Below, in pieces: positions 16,712 through 25,397 of a stretch of 64,000 nucleotides of DNA (position 1 is the first letter of the stretch; the number at the start of each line of letters is the position of its first letter). Below the pieces are notes generated by a model, which was not told the origin of the DNA, did not search any database, and worked only from the letters and a program-made list of their open reading frames with translations. The stretch covers positions 186,001-250,000 of the forward strand of contig CAVVFX010000007.1 in assembly GCA_963747535.1 (NCBI GenBank), given 5' to 3'. The stretch is from CAVVFX01 sp963747535. GTDB lineage: Bacteria; Acidobacteriota; Terriglobia; Bryobacterales; Bryobacteraceae. A program made the position numbers and the translations under genes.

Positions 16712-17679
16712 TGGGCTACCTGATAAAGAAGCTGCCGAAGATCCTCGACGTCGTGTGCGTCGTCTCGAACTCGGCCATGTACGAGGTTCGCTATAAGCTG
16801 TTCAACGAGTTTGTGGAGTATTGGTCGAAGCAGCCATACACCCGCCTCTGGCTCGTAGAGCTGGCGATCGGCGATCGCGAATTCGAAGTGACGGAAGCCG
16901 GCAACCCGCGCCACCTGCAGCTCCGGACGAACTTCGAACTCTGGCACAAAGAGAACATGATCAACCTCGGGATCCAGATGGTGATCCGCGCGTTCCCCGA
17001 CGCGACCAGCTTCGCGTGGATCGACGCGGACGTGCAATTCGCCCACCGGGATATCGTGCAGGCGACGCTGCAGCAATTGGAGATTCACCCGATCGTCCAG
17101 ATGTACAGCCACGCGCAGGACCTGAACAACAAACGGCAACCCACCAAGGACGAATGGGGCAACCTGGTGTTCGAGTCGTTCGCGTTCAAGCACCAGAACC
17201 GCATCCTCGAAGAACAGGTGCGCGGGATGAATCCTTATGCCGAACTCGGCCACTGCGGGTACGCCTGGGCATGCACCCGGGAAGCCTATGATGCGCTCGG
17301 CGGGTTGCTCGATATCTGCATCGTGGGGAGCGGCGACTGGGAAATGGCAATGGGCCTGGTAGGGCGCGTGAAGCAGGCGCACCCGCGGGGCATCAGCGAC
17401 AATTACACCGACGCGATTTGGGAATGGGGCCGCAACGCCTTTGCGCAGTTCGACGGCGATCTCGGCGTGGTCGACGGCCTGGTGCATCACTACTGGCATG
17501 GATGCAAGAGCCAGCGCGGCTACATCAACCGCTGGGATATCGTGATCGCGACCAAGTTCGACCAGACCACGGACTTGAAGCGCGACGGGCAGGGCCTCTG
17601 GCAGCTCAACGGCAACAAGCCACACCTTCGCGACGGCATCCGGAAGTTCTTCCGCAGCCGGAATGAGGACAGCATTTGA
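16711..17679 (+). CDS. Glycosyltransferase-like phage protein (GT-A type, DAD motif)
   Basis: 322 residues from ATG 16711. WIDADVQF at about residue 105 supplies the Asp-x-Asp that binds the metal and sugar nucleotide in GT-A enzymes. GYAWACTREAYDALGGLLDICIVGSGDWEMAMGLVG resembles the acceptor-side block with Asp-Trp-Glu. The protein is cytoplasmic. Phage glycosyltransferases modify phage DNA, virion proteins or host surface sugars; the target here cannot be read. It overlaps the next gene, a second such enzyme, by 4 bases. Confidence 0.72.
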   Translation: MGYLIKKLPKILDVVCVVSNSAMYEVRYKLFNEFVEYWSKQPYTRLWLVELAIGDREFEVTEAGNPRHLQLRTNFELWHKENMINLGIQMVIRAFPDATSFAWIDADVQFAHRDIVQATLQQLEIHPIVQMYSHAQDLNNKRQPTKDEWGNLVFESFAFKHQNRILEEQVRGMNPYAELGHCGYAWACTREAYDALGGLLDICIVGSGDWEMAMGLVGRVKQAHPRGISDNYTDAIWEWGRNAFAQFDGDLGVVDGLVHHYWHGCKSQRGYINRWDIVIATKFDQTTDLKRDGQGLWQLNGNKPHLRDGIRKFFRSRNEDSI

Positions 17680-18236
17680 ACCCGGCAAACGTAACAGCGT
17701 GCCTCGTGACCCGCGGCGGCGTGGATCTCGGGCCAGTGCTCGCTTCCGTTGCCAGCTTCGGCCAGGTCATCGTCTGGGATAACTCGCAGGAGAAGGACCG
17801 CAAGGTCTACGGGCGCTACCTCGCTACGCGGGCGGCGCGACACGACCACATCTTCGTCTGTGACGATGACACCGTGGTGGACGCTGTGCGGCTCTGCAAC
17901 ATCTACGCACCGGGTCAGCTCCTCTGCAACGTGAGCGCGGAGAAACAGAAGTTCTATCCACGCAATGAAGGCATTCAGCTTGTGGGCTGGGGCGCCATCT
18001 TCCCCAAGTCCATGGTCGACTTCTCGCCCTACCTCGATCGGTATCCACCGGACGAACTCTTTCTGCGCGAGTGCGATCGCATTTTCACCTATTTGAACCG
18101 CAATGCGATCGAAGTCGCGGATATCGGCGTGCAGGAGCTGGCGCACGCGCATGACCACGCCAGCATGACGCAGGACGGCCGGCACTGGGAAGACCTGAAG
18201 GAAATTCAGCGGAGGCTAAGAAATTTATGGAACTGA
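17676..18236 (+). CDS. Second glycosyltransferase-like phage protein
   Basis: 186 residues from TTG 17676, overlapping the stop of the first enzyme. The N-terminus VTACLVTRGGVDLGPVLASVASFGQVIVWDNSQ is the Rossmann-like start of GT-A (family 2-like) enzymes, and FVCDDDTVV gives the metal-binding Asp triplet. VGWGAIFPK is the usual substrate-side block. It is shorter than most GT-A enzymes, so it may work as a pair with its neighbour on one glycan. The protein has no membrane segment. Confidence 0.72.
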   Translation: MNPANVTACLVTRGGVDLGPVLASVASFGQVIVWDNSQEKDRKVYGRYLATRAARHDHIFVCDDDTVVDAVRLCNIYAPGQLLCNVSAEKQKFYPRNEGIQLVGWGAIFPKSMVDFSPYLDRYPPDELFLRECDRIFTYLNRNAIEVADIGVQELAHAHDHASMTQDGRHWEDLKEIQRRLRNLWN

Positions 18237-18379
18237 TTTCACGTCCTTATGAACCGAACGCCGCCAAATGCTGCGAGCGGTGCGCGTTCGGGGCGCCCAA
18301 GCATGCGCTCTGGTGTCCGGAGCGGAAACTAGAGGCGATGAAGCATGACGGCAAGCGAGTTCCTCGCCCAACTCGCTGA
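18227..18379 (+). CDS. 50-residue Cys-rich protein
   Basis: ATG 18227 lies 11 bases after GGAGG and overlaps the preceding stop by 10 bases. The product has Cys15, Cys16, Cys19 and Cys30 with His26 and His40 (CCERCAFGAPKHALWC), consistent with a small zinc-binding knot. The C-terminus is basic. Function unknown; tiny zinc proteins are frequent in this prophage. Confidence 0.6.
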   Translation: MELISRPYEPNAAKCCERCAFGAPKHALWCPERKLEAMKHDGKRVPRPTR

Positions 18380-18530
18380 GAAGTTTGAAAGCGGTTTGAT
18401 TCCGCCCGCCGACTATCGACCGCTCGCGTTGCTCTGCAGGGACTACGCCATCATCGCAGGGCCTCGGGACATTATTCCACTGGCAGCGACTACCCCTGTG
18501 AGTGCCAAGCGAAAACGACGCCGCGCGTGA
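18345..18530 (+). CDS. Small phage protein of unknown function
   Basis: 61 residues from ATG 18345, overlapping the end of the Cys-rich gene in another frame. MTASEFLAQLAEKFESGLIPPADYRPLALLCRDYAII is helical and acidic, and the tail SAKRKRRRA is strongly basic. Its 3' part contains a start-associated repeat (18481-18504) that serves the next gene. I recognise no family. Confidence 0.55.
   Translation: MTASEFLAQLAEKFESGLIPPADYRPLALLCRDYAIIAGPRDIIPLAATTPVSAKRKRRRA
18481..18504 (+). promoter_or_regulatory. Start-associated repeat element, copy 2
   Basis: TGGCAGCGACTACC followed by CCTGTGAGTG ends at the GTG start (18502) of the LuxR-type gene. It keeps the in-frame TGA directly before the start codon but has two extra bases between core and TGA relative to copy 1. 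It lies inside the 3' end of the previous gene. Confidence 0.6.
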
Positions 18531-18903
18531 TGCCACAGGAGGTGCTTCCTTGCTCTGTCTGTCTGTTACGGGCGCCGATGCGCTCGGCACTCCCTCCTTC
18601 ATCCACCTGACCCCTCGCGAGCGATCCTTGCTACCCGGGATTCGCGACGGCAGCTCCAACAGCGCCATAGCGAAGCGCCTGGGGATCAAGATGGCCACTG
18701 TCAAGATGTACCTCTCGCGGCTGTATCTCCGTTTTCGCGTCAAGAACCGCGCGGAGTTCTCGGCGGCCGTGCAGCGACAGGACGACGGCCTTGCGCTGGC
18801 CGCCTTCGTGGCGCCTCTGCCCTACAGGGAACGCGGCGTGATGCCCGTGAACGCGGTGCACGGTATGGTCCTCTGGGATGCCATCAACCGGCTTTTACGC
18901 TGA
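18502..18903 (+). CDS. LuxR/GerE-type transcription regulator
   Basis: 133 residues from GTG 18502. The DNA-binding domain at about residues 36-84 reads LTPRERSLLPGIRDGSSNSAIAKRLGIKMATVKMYLSRLYLRFRVKNR, the classic four-helix GerE fold with its LTPRE start and recognition helix around TVKMYLSRL. There is no receiver or autoinducer-binding domain, so it probably acts by abundance alone. It lies between the first sigma gene and the packaging genes and is flanked by start-associated repeats, so it may drive the switch to late expression. Confidence 0.82.
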   Translation: MPSENDAARDATGGASLLCLSVTGADALGTPSFIHLTPRERSLLPGIRDGSSNSAIAKRLGIKMATVKMYLSRLYLRFRVKNRAEFSAAVQRQDDGLALAAFVAPLPYRERGVMPVNAVHGMVLWDAINRLLR

Positions 18904-18910
18904 AACACAA

Positions 18911-18949
18911 GGGACAATCCGCGCGTGGCAGCGACTACCTGAGTGAATG
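18911..18949 (+). promoter_or_regulatory. Start-associated repeat element, copy 3
   Basis: It is identical over 39 bases to 16047-16085 and ends at the ATG 18947. The exact match between two non-coding positions 2.9 kb apart argues for a functional or recently duplicated element. Confidence 0.75.
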
Positions 18950-19309
18950 ACGAATTTTCTCAAGACGTTCCTGAACAAGATCGAGGCGCTGTTTCACAAT
19001 CCCAAGGTTGAAGCCGCCTTCAACACCGTCGCGGAGGTTCTAGTCGTAGCAGAGCCGATCGTAGCGGAGATTGCCGAACTGGTTCCCGCGACCACTCCCG
19101 CAGGCATGATCGTTGTGAAGGTGCTCGCCGCGTACGCCAAGTACGCCGTGACGCCGATCGCGACCATCACCGCCGACCCCGCCAGCACCGGCGCCGCGCT
19201 CCTGCAGCTCGCCACCACTCTCGTAGCCGCCAAGGTGAAATCCCCGACTGCTACCAACATCATCCAGACGGCCGTGCAGATTGCCGTGACCGCCTCGAAA
19301 GCAGCCTAA
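18947..19309 (+). CDS. Small hydrophobic phage protein, possibly lysis-related
   Basis: 120 residues from ATG 18947 directly after a start-associated repeat. An amphipathic N-terminus (MTNFLKTFLNKIEALF) is followed by long Ala/Val-rich stretches (VLVVAEPIVAEIAELVPATTPAGMIVVKVLAAYAKYAV; LLQLATTLVAAKV; TAVQIAVTASKAA). It could insert in membrane, as holins do, but the segments are weakly hydrophobic. It is two genes upstream of an L,D-transpeptidase-like protein, which fits a lysis cassette. Confidence 0.6.
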   Translation: MTNFLKTFLNKIEALFHNPKVEAAFNTVAEVLVVAEPIVAEIAELVPATTPAGMIVVKVLAAYAKYAVTPIATITADPASTGAALLQLATTLVAAKVKSPTATNIIQTAVQIAVTASKAA

Positions 19310-19315
19310 CCGCCT

Positions 19316-19549
19316 ATGAAAATCGAAGGCGTTACCCAAGAGAAGTTCGACGCGGCCAAAGTAGCAATAGCCGCGCAGTCGGACACCGCAGTCGGCACGG
19401 GCAACGATGGCGCCATCTCCGGACATGGCGTTTCCGCCACCTATTCCTACTCGCCGGCAACGGAGGAGTTGGACGTCGAAGTGACGCACAAGCCGTTCTA
19501 CATTCCGGAATCGGCCATCGAACACCAGATCGCGGAGTACTTCGCCTAA
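19316..19549 (+). CDS. Small phage protein of unknown function
   Basis: 77 residues from ATG 19316, 6 bases after the previous stop. It reads MKIEGVTQEKFDAAKVAIAAQ, then a glycine- and serine-rich middle (GTGNDGAISGHGVSATYSYSP) and DVEVTHKPFYIPESAIEHQI. It looks like a compact alpha-beta domain. It ends one base before the start of the L,D-transpeptidase-like gene and is likely co-translated with it. Confidence 0.62.
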   Translation: MKIEGVTQEKFDAAKVAIAAQSDTAVGTGNDGAISGHGVSATYSYSPATEELDVEVTHKPFYIPESAIEHQIAEYFA

Positions 19550-19550
19550 G

Positions 19551-19978
19551 ATGTGGGTCTACCAGCAAGCGACTGGCGTCGTGTCTCACGATGGGACGTT
19601 GCTCGGCTTCGGCTATGCGGGGGAAACATTCCCCCCCATTTCGACGCCACGGCGAAGAACAACCCGGCTCGTCAGTGGGAACCCTGCATCGGGCCGCTTC
19701 CCCGCGGCAAGTACACGATCGGGCCGGCTCACACGGAGGACAGGCTCGGTCCAGTGGCGATGCGCCTCACCTACGACCCTTCGAACGAAATGGGCGGGCG
19801 CGATGGGTTCTTCATCCATGCGGACAGCTATGAGCACCCCGGGCAGGCCTCGGAAGGCTGCATCGTGCTCCCGTTGCAGTTGCGAATGATGATCGCGCTG
19901 AGTCTGGACCGCGATCTCTCCGTCATCGCCGGCTCATTGCCCACAGAAAACAACCAACTACGTGAAGGCGCCGACTAA
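19551..19978 (+). CDS. DUF2778-like L,D-transpeptidase-type protein, frame broken at a C7 run
   Basis: Reading starts at ATG 19551 (MWVYQQATGVVSHDGTLLGFGYAG). The family match then continues in the -1 frame from 19637 (KNNPARQWEPCIGPLPRGKYTIGP) to 19978, about 141 residues in all. The active-site block HADSYEHPGQASEGCIVL carries the His...Ser-x-Gly-Cys of L,D-transpeptidase-like folds, which cut or crosslink peptidoglycan. It could serve as the lysin. The break lies at CCCCCCC (19631-19637), in register as C CCC CCC, a possible -1 slippery heptamer. A deletion or sequencing error in the run is equally possible. Confidence 0.72.
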
Positions 19979-20468
19979 ACAAGCCGCATTTTTAGCTGTA
20001 TTTTCGATCGTCGGCCGCATCGGTCCAGCGGCGCGGGCTGCGAAGATCGCGCGGACCACTCACTACGTCTGGATGCAGGATCCGGCTTACGAAAGCAAGT
20101 TCAGGGAAGCCATGCGCCATGCCGTCGACGCCTGGGAGGACGAATGCATCAAGCGGGCCGTCGAAGGCACCTTTGAGCCGCTGAAGCACAAAGGCGACTT
20201 CGTATTCCCCGTTATCGGCTTCGAGCTGGACGCGGATGGGAAACCGGACCCATGCCGGCCGATCTACCGGAAAACCCCACGGGGTATCTGGAAGAAGTCC
20301 GACCGGCTGCTGGAGTTTTTATTGAAGGCCAACAAACCGGAGGTATACCGCGAACGCTCGGCTAAGGAAGTCGCGAAAAAGAGCGATTGGAAATTCGAAG
20401 GTTCGATGGAGGAACTCATTGCCACATACCGTGATTTGGTCGCTAAAGGGGCTAAGGATTCGTCGTAG
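19962..20468 (+). CDS. terS: Terminase small subunit-like protein
   Basis: 168 residues from GTG 19962, overlapping the previous gene by 17 bases. The N-terminal helix-turn-helix (FSIVGRIGPAARAAKIARTTHYVWMQDPAYESKFREAMR) is typical of DNA-recognising small terminases. A long middle and helical C-terminus (LLEFLLKANKPEVYRERS) would form the oligomer and contact the large subunit. KPEVYRER is common in this family. It would bind the packaging site and load the large terminase encoded 0.6 kb downstream. Confidence 0.75.
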   Translation: MKAPTKQAAFLAVFSIVGRIGPAARAAKIARTTHYVWMQDPAYESKFREAMRHAVDAWEDECIKRAVEGTFEPLKHKGDFVFPVIGFELDADGKPDPCRPIYRKTPRGIWKKSDRLLEFLLKANKPEVYRERSAKEVAKKSDWKFEGSMEELIATYRDLVAKGAKDSS

Positions 20469-20551
20469 GAATCAGTCAGACGTCACCCTCGGGGTGTTGC
20501 TCGTGGTGTGGGCTGCTGCATCCGCGCTCGCGGCGATCGGGGCGATGGTCC

Positions 20552-21073
20552 TTGCCCACTGCTGATCGCGATCGACTGATCACTGAAAACCTCGACTGGG
20601 TGAAATCGATCGCCACGCAAGTGGCGACCATGCTGCCGACCTGGTTCACCGCTGACGACCTCACCGGGCCCGCAGAACTCGCGCTCGTCAGGTTGGCCGC
20701 CAGGTACGACCCTGACCTTGGTATCCCGTTCCGTTCCTACGCGCAACGGCGCATCTACGGCGCCTGTTTCGATTCGGTGCGGCGCAGGGAATACAGGGAA
20801 AGGGGCCATCATCACGGCGTACCCCTCACCACCCTCTGCCCGCTGAAGACTCCGGAGGCGCAAGCGATCGACGCGGAACGGGCCGATATCTGGGTGCGTG
20901 TCCAGCATCTCCCGCGGCGCCACGCGCTCGTCGTGCTCGCCCACTATGCCGGCGACATGAGTCTGGTCGAAATCTCGCACCTGGTCGGCGTCGGTCCCTC
21001 GCGTACGTGCCAGATCCACCGCGAAGCGCTTCGGATGCTGCAACAGAGCTGCCACGACCTGGACGCGGCGTGA
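20552..21073 (+). CDS. Second phage sigma-70-like factor, inside the packaging cassette
   Basis: 173 residues from TTG 20552. Region 2 covers about residues 9-80 (ENLDWVKSIATQVATMLP, then LTGPAELALVRLAARYDPDLGIPFRSYAQRRIYGACFDSVRRREY). Region 4 covers about 134-165 (MSLVEISHLVGVGPSRTCQIHREALRML), with the usual spacing for a compact FliA/SigB-like factor. Its stop overlaps the GTG of the large terminase (GTGA), so the two are coupled. A late-gene sigma factor placed between terminase subunits suggests it is made just as late expression begins. Confidence 0.82.
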   Translation: MPTADRDRLITENLDWVKSIATQVATMLPTWFTADDLTGPAELALVRLAARYDPDLGIPFRSYAQRRIYGACFDSVRRREYRERGHHHGVPLTTLCPLKTPEAQAIDAERADIWVRVQHLPRRHALVVLAHYAGDMSLVEISHLVGVGPSRTCQIHREALRMLQQSCHDLDAA

Positions 21074-22800
21074 GCATCGCGGACGACGCCCAAGCCACCC
21101 GGTTTGGCACCATCATGAAAACGTTTGGGAACCTCTCGCAAGCGGAGTTCTGCGAACACCTGCAAATTCGTAATAAGGAAGGCGTCAACGTTCCGTACCG
21201 GCACTCGCCGGCAGGCGCGAAGCTCTCGAAGGCTATCCGGGAACAGGAACTCGCCCGCGACCCCATCCGCATCTGCATGTTGAAGGCGTCGCAGGTATGG
21301 GCCAGCAGCTCGGCGGCGGCGGAACTGTTTCGTAGATGCGCGTTCTCGCCCGGGAAGCGCGCGCTGGTGCTCGCTGACTCCGACGCGCACGCAGACCTCG
21401 TTTTCGAGTACTACCAACAGTACATCCGCAGCTATGCGCTCAACCCGTACGGGGCGTTCGTGCAGTGCAAGCTCAATCTCTCGCGCTTGGTGAAGGACAC
21501 CGAACGACACATCCGATTTGCGAATGAGTCCTCTATCCTCGTCGGCACCGCTTACAACGTGGACATCGGGCGCAGCGCTCCCTACAACTGGGCGCACTTG
21601 TCCGAAGCCGCCTTCTACCGCGACATGTCGACGCTGATGACGGGGTTGATGCAGCGCATCCCGAACTCACCAGATTCCGGCGTCATCGTTGAGTCCACCG
21701 CAAACGGTATGGGCGGCGGGTTCTACGATCTCTGCCAGCTCGCCATGGACCCGCGGCGCGCGAGCGGCTGGAAATTCGTGTTCTTCGCGTGGTGGGAGCA
21801 CCCGGAGTACCGGCTTGTCGCCGGCCCGAACTTCAAGCTCACGCAGGACGAGATAGCGGAATCCCAGCTCTATAACCTGCACGTCGATCAAATCGCATGG
21901 CGGCGGCGTCAGATCGATACCGCTTGCGAAGGTAAGGTAGGGCGCTTCCGTCAGGAATTCCCCGGCAACCCACAAGAGGCTTTCCAATCGTCGGGCCGTA
22001 CGATCTTTGACATGGCCGCGGTTGCGCGTATGCCAATGATTCAGGGCGCGCCTCGCGGGCGCCTTGAAGTGGTGGAAGTTGGCATAGAGCGTCGCGTCCA
22101 GTTCCGTCAGAGTGAGGATGGACGCGGCGAACTCGTAATCTATCGGATGCCTCGGAAGGGGGGGCGGTACATCATCGGCGCGGACCACGCTGAGGGAATC
22201 GATCCAACTGCCAAGACTGGCAGTTCGGATCCGGACTACTGCTCTGCCACGGTCATAGATACAGACACTGGAGAGGAGGCTGCCAAGCTCAAGGAGCGCT
22301 TCGAACCAGGCCCTTGGGCGGATCGTTTGTACTGGCTCGGCAAATTCTTCAACTGGGCCTTCATCACACCCGAACAAAAGGCAGTGGGAAAAGCCGTAAT
22401 AGGGCATCTTTTAACCCTACAGTACCCCCTCGAATTGATTTATTCGAAGCAACGCGACCCGTCTGACCGTCGCTCGCCGTTGCTGCAGGAGCTGGGTTTT
22501 GACACCAATTCCGTGTTCCGGCCGGTGCTGATCAGCCAGCTCGATCTCGCCATTAGTCAGGGCGCGATCCGCATCCACGACCCGGAGACCCTGCAGCAGT
22601 TCAGGGAGTTCGTGAGGAAGGCCAACGGACGCGAGGAAGGCGTCAAGCACGATGATGACGTGTTCGGGGCGGCTTTGGCCGTCGAAGGGCTACCGTACGC
22701 GCGGCGAGCATTTATCTACCGGGAACAGGCCGCGCAGGCCACCAGCCAGGCGTGGAAACCGCAGCGTTACGGCGCCCAAACGCGCCAAACCGACGATTAA
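21070..22800 (+). CDS. terL: Terminase large subunit (packaging ATPase-nuclease)
   Basis: 576 residues from GTG 21070, chosen because it overlaps the sigma gene stop. The ATPase half has a Walker A-like segment KASQVWASSSAA (about residues 72-83), a departure from the usual R-x-x-G-x-S/T, and a Walker B-like segment YNWAHLSEAAFY. The nuclease half shows the RNase H-like acidic triad: IIGADHAEG, YCSATVID and KHDDDVFGAALAV. It would pump DNA into the procapsid at the portal and cut it. It is followed by a start-associated repeat and the portal gene. Confidence 0.88.
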   Translation: MSIADDAQATRFGTIMKTFGNLSQAEFCEHLQIRNKEGVNVPYRHSPAGAKLSKAIREQELARDPIRICMLKASQVWASSSAAAELFRRCAFSPGKRALVLADSDAHADLVFEYYQQYIRSYALNPYGAFVQCKLNLSRLVKDTERHIRFANESSILVGTAYNVDIGRSAPYNWAHLSEAAFYRDMSTLMTGLMQRIPNSPDSGVIVESTANGMGGGFYDLCQLAMDPRRASGWKFVFFAWWEHPEYRLVAGPNFKLTQDEIAESQLYNLHVDQIAWRRRQIDTACEGKVGRFRQEFPGNPQEAFQSSGRTIFDMAAVARMPMIQGAPRGRLEVVEVGIERRVQFRQSEDGRGELVIYRMPRKGGRYIIGADHAEGIDPTAKTGSSDPDYCSATVIDTDTGEEAAKLKERFEPGPWADRLYWLGKFFNWAFITPEQKAVGKAVIGHLLTLQYPLELIYSKQRDPSDRRSPLLQELGFDTNSVFRPVLISQLDLAISQGAIRIHDPETLQQFREFVRKANGREEGVKHDDDVFGAALAVEGLPYARRAFIYREQAAQATSQAWKPQRYGAQTRQTDD

Positions 22801-22817
22801 AGGATTTATTTTGCCTC

Positions 22818-22835
22818 GCAGCGACTACCTGAGTG
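22818..22835 (+). promoter_or_regulatory. Start-associated repeat element, copy 4 (shorter)
   Basis: GCAGCGACTACCTGAGTG matches copies 1 and 3 exactly over 18 bases. The portal start TTG 22844 lies 8 bases further on, so the start is not fused to the element as in the other copies; a TAG at 22838 excludes an earlier in-frame start. Confidence 0.65.
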
Positions 22836-22843
22836 GGTAGCCA

Positions 22844-25122
22844 TTGCCGAAATCCTTTCAGATCACCCTTCCGGAGAACGAAGAATCCAAGCTTATCGAT
22901 CGCATTGAGAACGACTTTCTCGCTGCGAAGGCCTCGCACATGCGTTGGACGGAGCGTTGCGCGAACTGGATGAAGAAGTGGGAAGCGCGCGTCACCCCAC
23001 CGGCTGCCGGCGACGAAGACAAACCGAATTCAGTCGTTCCGCTCGTCCAATGGCAAACCTTCAACAAGCTCGCCCGTGACCTTCAATCCATCCTCGGTGA
23101 CAACGCCGAAATAACCGCGGCTGCTACCGGACCCTCGGACGCCGATCTCCCCTCCAAAGTCGGAGCTTACATGACCTCCAGGCTGTTCAACCAGATGGAG
23201 ATCACCAACCCCCTCATCATTTTTCAGTTCAGGCGCATCCTGAACGGCTGGACGTGCGCGTATCGCCCGTGGTACCGGCGCATGTTCACCACGCTGAAGA
23301 ACGGCAAGCCGGCGCAAGTCTGCGACTACGAAGGACCGGGCTTTTTCCCGTGCGAAGTGGACGACATTATGATTCCACCGGAGCGCGGAGTCACTTCCAT
23401 ACAGGACTTCTCATTCGTCATCCGGCGCGTCAGGGTCACCGTCGAGGACTTGCAGCGCGGCGACGGCACGCTCTATCAAGGCACCAGCAAGCCGGACTTT
23501 GTAGCCGCTCTGATCGACTGGGCGAAAGCCGCGTCGACCAACGATTACACGATGGGCGCACAGGATCCCGTCCGCACCGAACGCGAATTGAGCGAAGGCG
23601 TGGACTACGAAGCGTTCACTCTCGGCCGACGCTCCATCTGGATGTGGGAGTGGTACGGCAAATGGCGCCAGCTCAAGACCAAGAAAGACGCCGAAGTCGA
23701 CGACTTACGCGGTCGCGAAGCTTTCGAATCTGACCTGGTGATCCGCTACATCCCCGGGCTGCGCAAGATCGTCGGCTGCCAGGATTTGTTACAGCTCTAC
23801 CCGAAGATGCGCAAGCGGCGCCCGTTTGTCGAGGCGACGCTCATCAAGGACGGCACGTATCGGCCGAAAGGATTTGGAGCGCTCCTGGAGGATCTCGAAG
23901 ACGAGGCGACGCACAATAACCACCTGTTCACCGCGGCCGGCGAACTGAGCGTATGGCCGCTCGTGTTCTTCAAGCCAGGCGGCGGCATGAACCCGGGCAC
24001 GTTTCAGAGTCGTTCCCGGAATGGCGATTCCGACCGAAGATCCGCAGAGCGTCAACGTCGTCACCGTTAGCCCGAAGCTCGACTACGCCGTCGCGAAGCA
24101 ACAGGACATACTCTCGACCGCGGAGCGCATCACCGGCATCACTGACCAGTCCCTCGGCCAGTCGATCGAGCGGCCGAACGCGCCCAAAACGGCGACCGGG
24201 CAACTCGCGCTGATCGAAGAGGGAAACGTCCGTGCCGTACCTCGATTCCACGATTCTGCGCGAGGACATGGAACAGATCATTACCGATTTCTGGGATTTG
24301 GACTGTGACCTGGTTCCCAAGACGGAACCCGGTTTATTCTTCCGTGTCACTGAGACGCAGGCCAACGGCCTATTCGACGTGAAGCAGGGCGGGGCGTTCA
24401 TGACCGCCAAGGAATTCGGCGGGCGCTACGACTTCAAGTTGAAATTCGCGACCAGCGTCTGGGACCGGCAGGCGAAAAAACAGGAGCTAGTCACCTTCTA
24501 CCAGCTCGCCGTGCAGAATCCGATCGTCGCCACGTCGCCGCGGGCCATGTGGACGCTGATCAACCGCGTCGCCAAGACGTTTGGGATTGATGACTTCGAG
24601 CTACTCGTGCCGAAACCTCCGGAGCTGGACGAGCCGAAGACGCCGGAACTCGAATGGACGCAAATGCTCGAAGGGCAAGTCGTCCACGTCAACCCCGGCG
24701 ACAACGACGCGCAGCACATCCAGGCGCACAACGAGCAACGCGACACCGAAGCGAAAGATCCGGATCGCGACAAGCAAGCCATCGGCCTGATCGTCAAGCA
24801 CATTCAGGAGCATCGCCAGCAGGAGCGCACGAAGATGCTGATGCAGGCGCTCACCCAGCATTTGATGGAGGGCATCCTGCCCCAGCAGCAGGCGCAGCAG
24901 CAGCTTCAGGGGCAACTCGGTCACCTGCAGGCCATGCACCAGGCCATGCAGCAAGGCCAACCGCAGGGCCAACCGCAACAGGGCCAGCCAGGGATGCCGC
25001 TCGCAGGGCCACCGCAAGCTGGCCAGCCACCGCAGCAAGGCGGCGCCGGCGGCGATATCCCGATGCCTCCGCAGCAAGTCGGATCGACACAGGCGCCCGT
25101 GGCGCATGACGGGCAAATGTAA
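22844..25122 (+). pseudogene. Portal protein, reading frame broken at two points
   Basis: The frame from TTG 22844 is portal-like up to NPGTFQ near 24005. The protein then continues in the +1 frame (VVPGMAIPTEDPQSVNVV; ERITGITDQSLGQSIERPNAPKTATGQLALIEEG) to about 24230, and again in +1 (YLDSTILREDMEQIITDFWDLD) to TAA at 25122. The rejoined product of about 755 residues would be a podovirus-type dodecameric portal. It ends in a Gln/Pro/Gly-rich tail (LPQQQAQQQLQGQ). Two independent breaks would abolish the protein. Either the prophage is defective or the assembly has indels here. Confidence 0.8.
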
Positions 25123-25397
25123 TGGAACAAATACGAGGCGAACGACTCAGACGTACCTCTCCCGTGTTCAGCGAAGAACCGCTGGACAGCGCCGATCGCG
25201 ACGCGATCATCGAACTCGAAAAGTCTCCAGCGTACGCGCTCCTCACTCTTCGAATGGTGGACGAGATCAAGCGGCGAGGGAAAGAACTCGAAGAACCCGC
25301 TGATATCGAATCGACGCAGTATATCCGCGGCGTGCTCTACGGCCTACGCATGAGTCTGCGCATCCCCGGAATCCTCAAAGCCGAAATTCTCAAATGA
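25122..25397 (+). CDS. Small phage protein of unknown function
   Basis: 91 residues from ATG 25122, overlapping the portal stop. It is hydrophilic and helical (DRDAIIELEKSPAYALLTLRMVDEIKRRGKELEEPADIES, then YIRGVLYGLRMSLRIPGILKAEIL). It overlaps the next start by 4 bases. Position between portal and scaffold suggests a head-assembly accessory, by context only. Confidence 0.65.
   Translation: MEQIRGERLRRTSPVFSEEPLDSADRDAIIELEKSPAYALLTLRMVDEIKRRGKELEEPADIESTQYIRGVLYGLRMSLRIPGILKAEILK

Noticed and set aside
16606..17688. 360-residue open frame antisense to the first glycosyltransferase
   Set aside because: The sense strand has the metal motif, overlaps with neighbours and operon context; the antisense frame has none.
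24840..25060. CRISPR-like short repeats
   Set aside because: The periodic sequence codes for Gln/Pro/Gly repeats in the portal tail. No spaced direct repeats are present.
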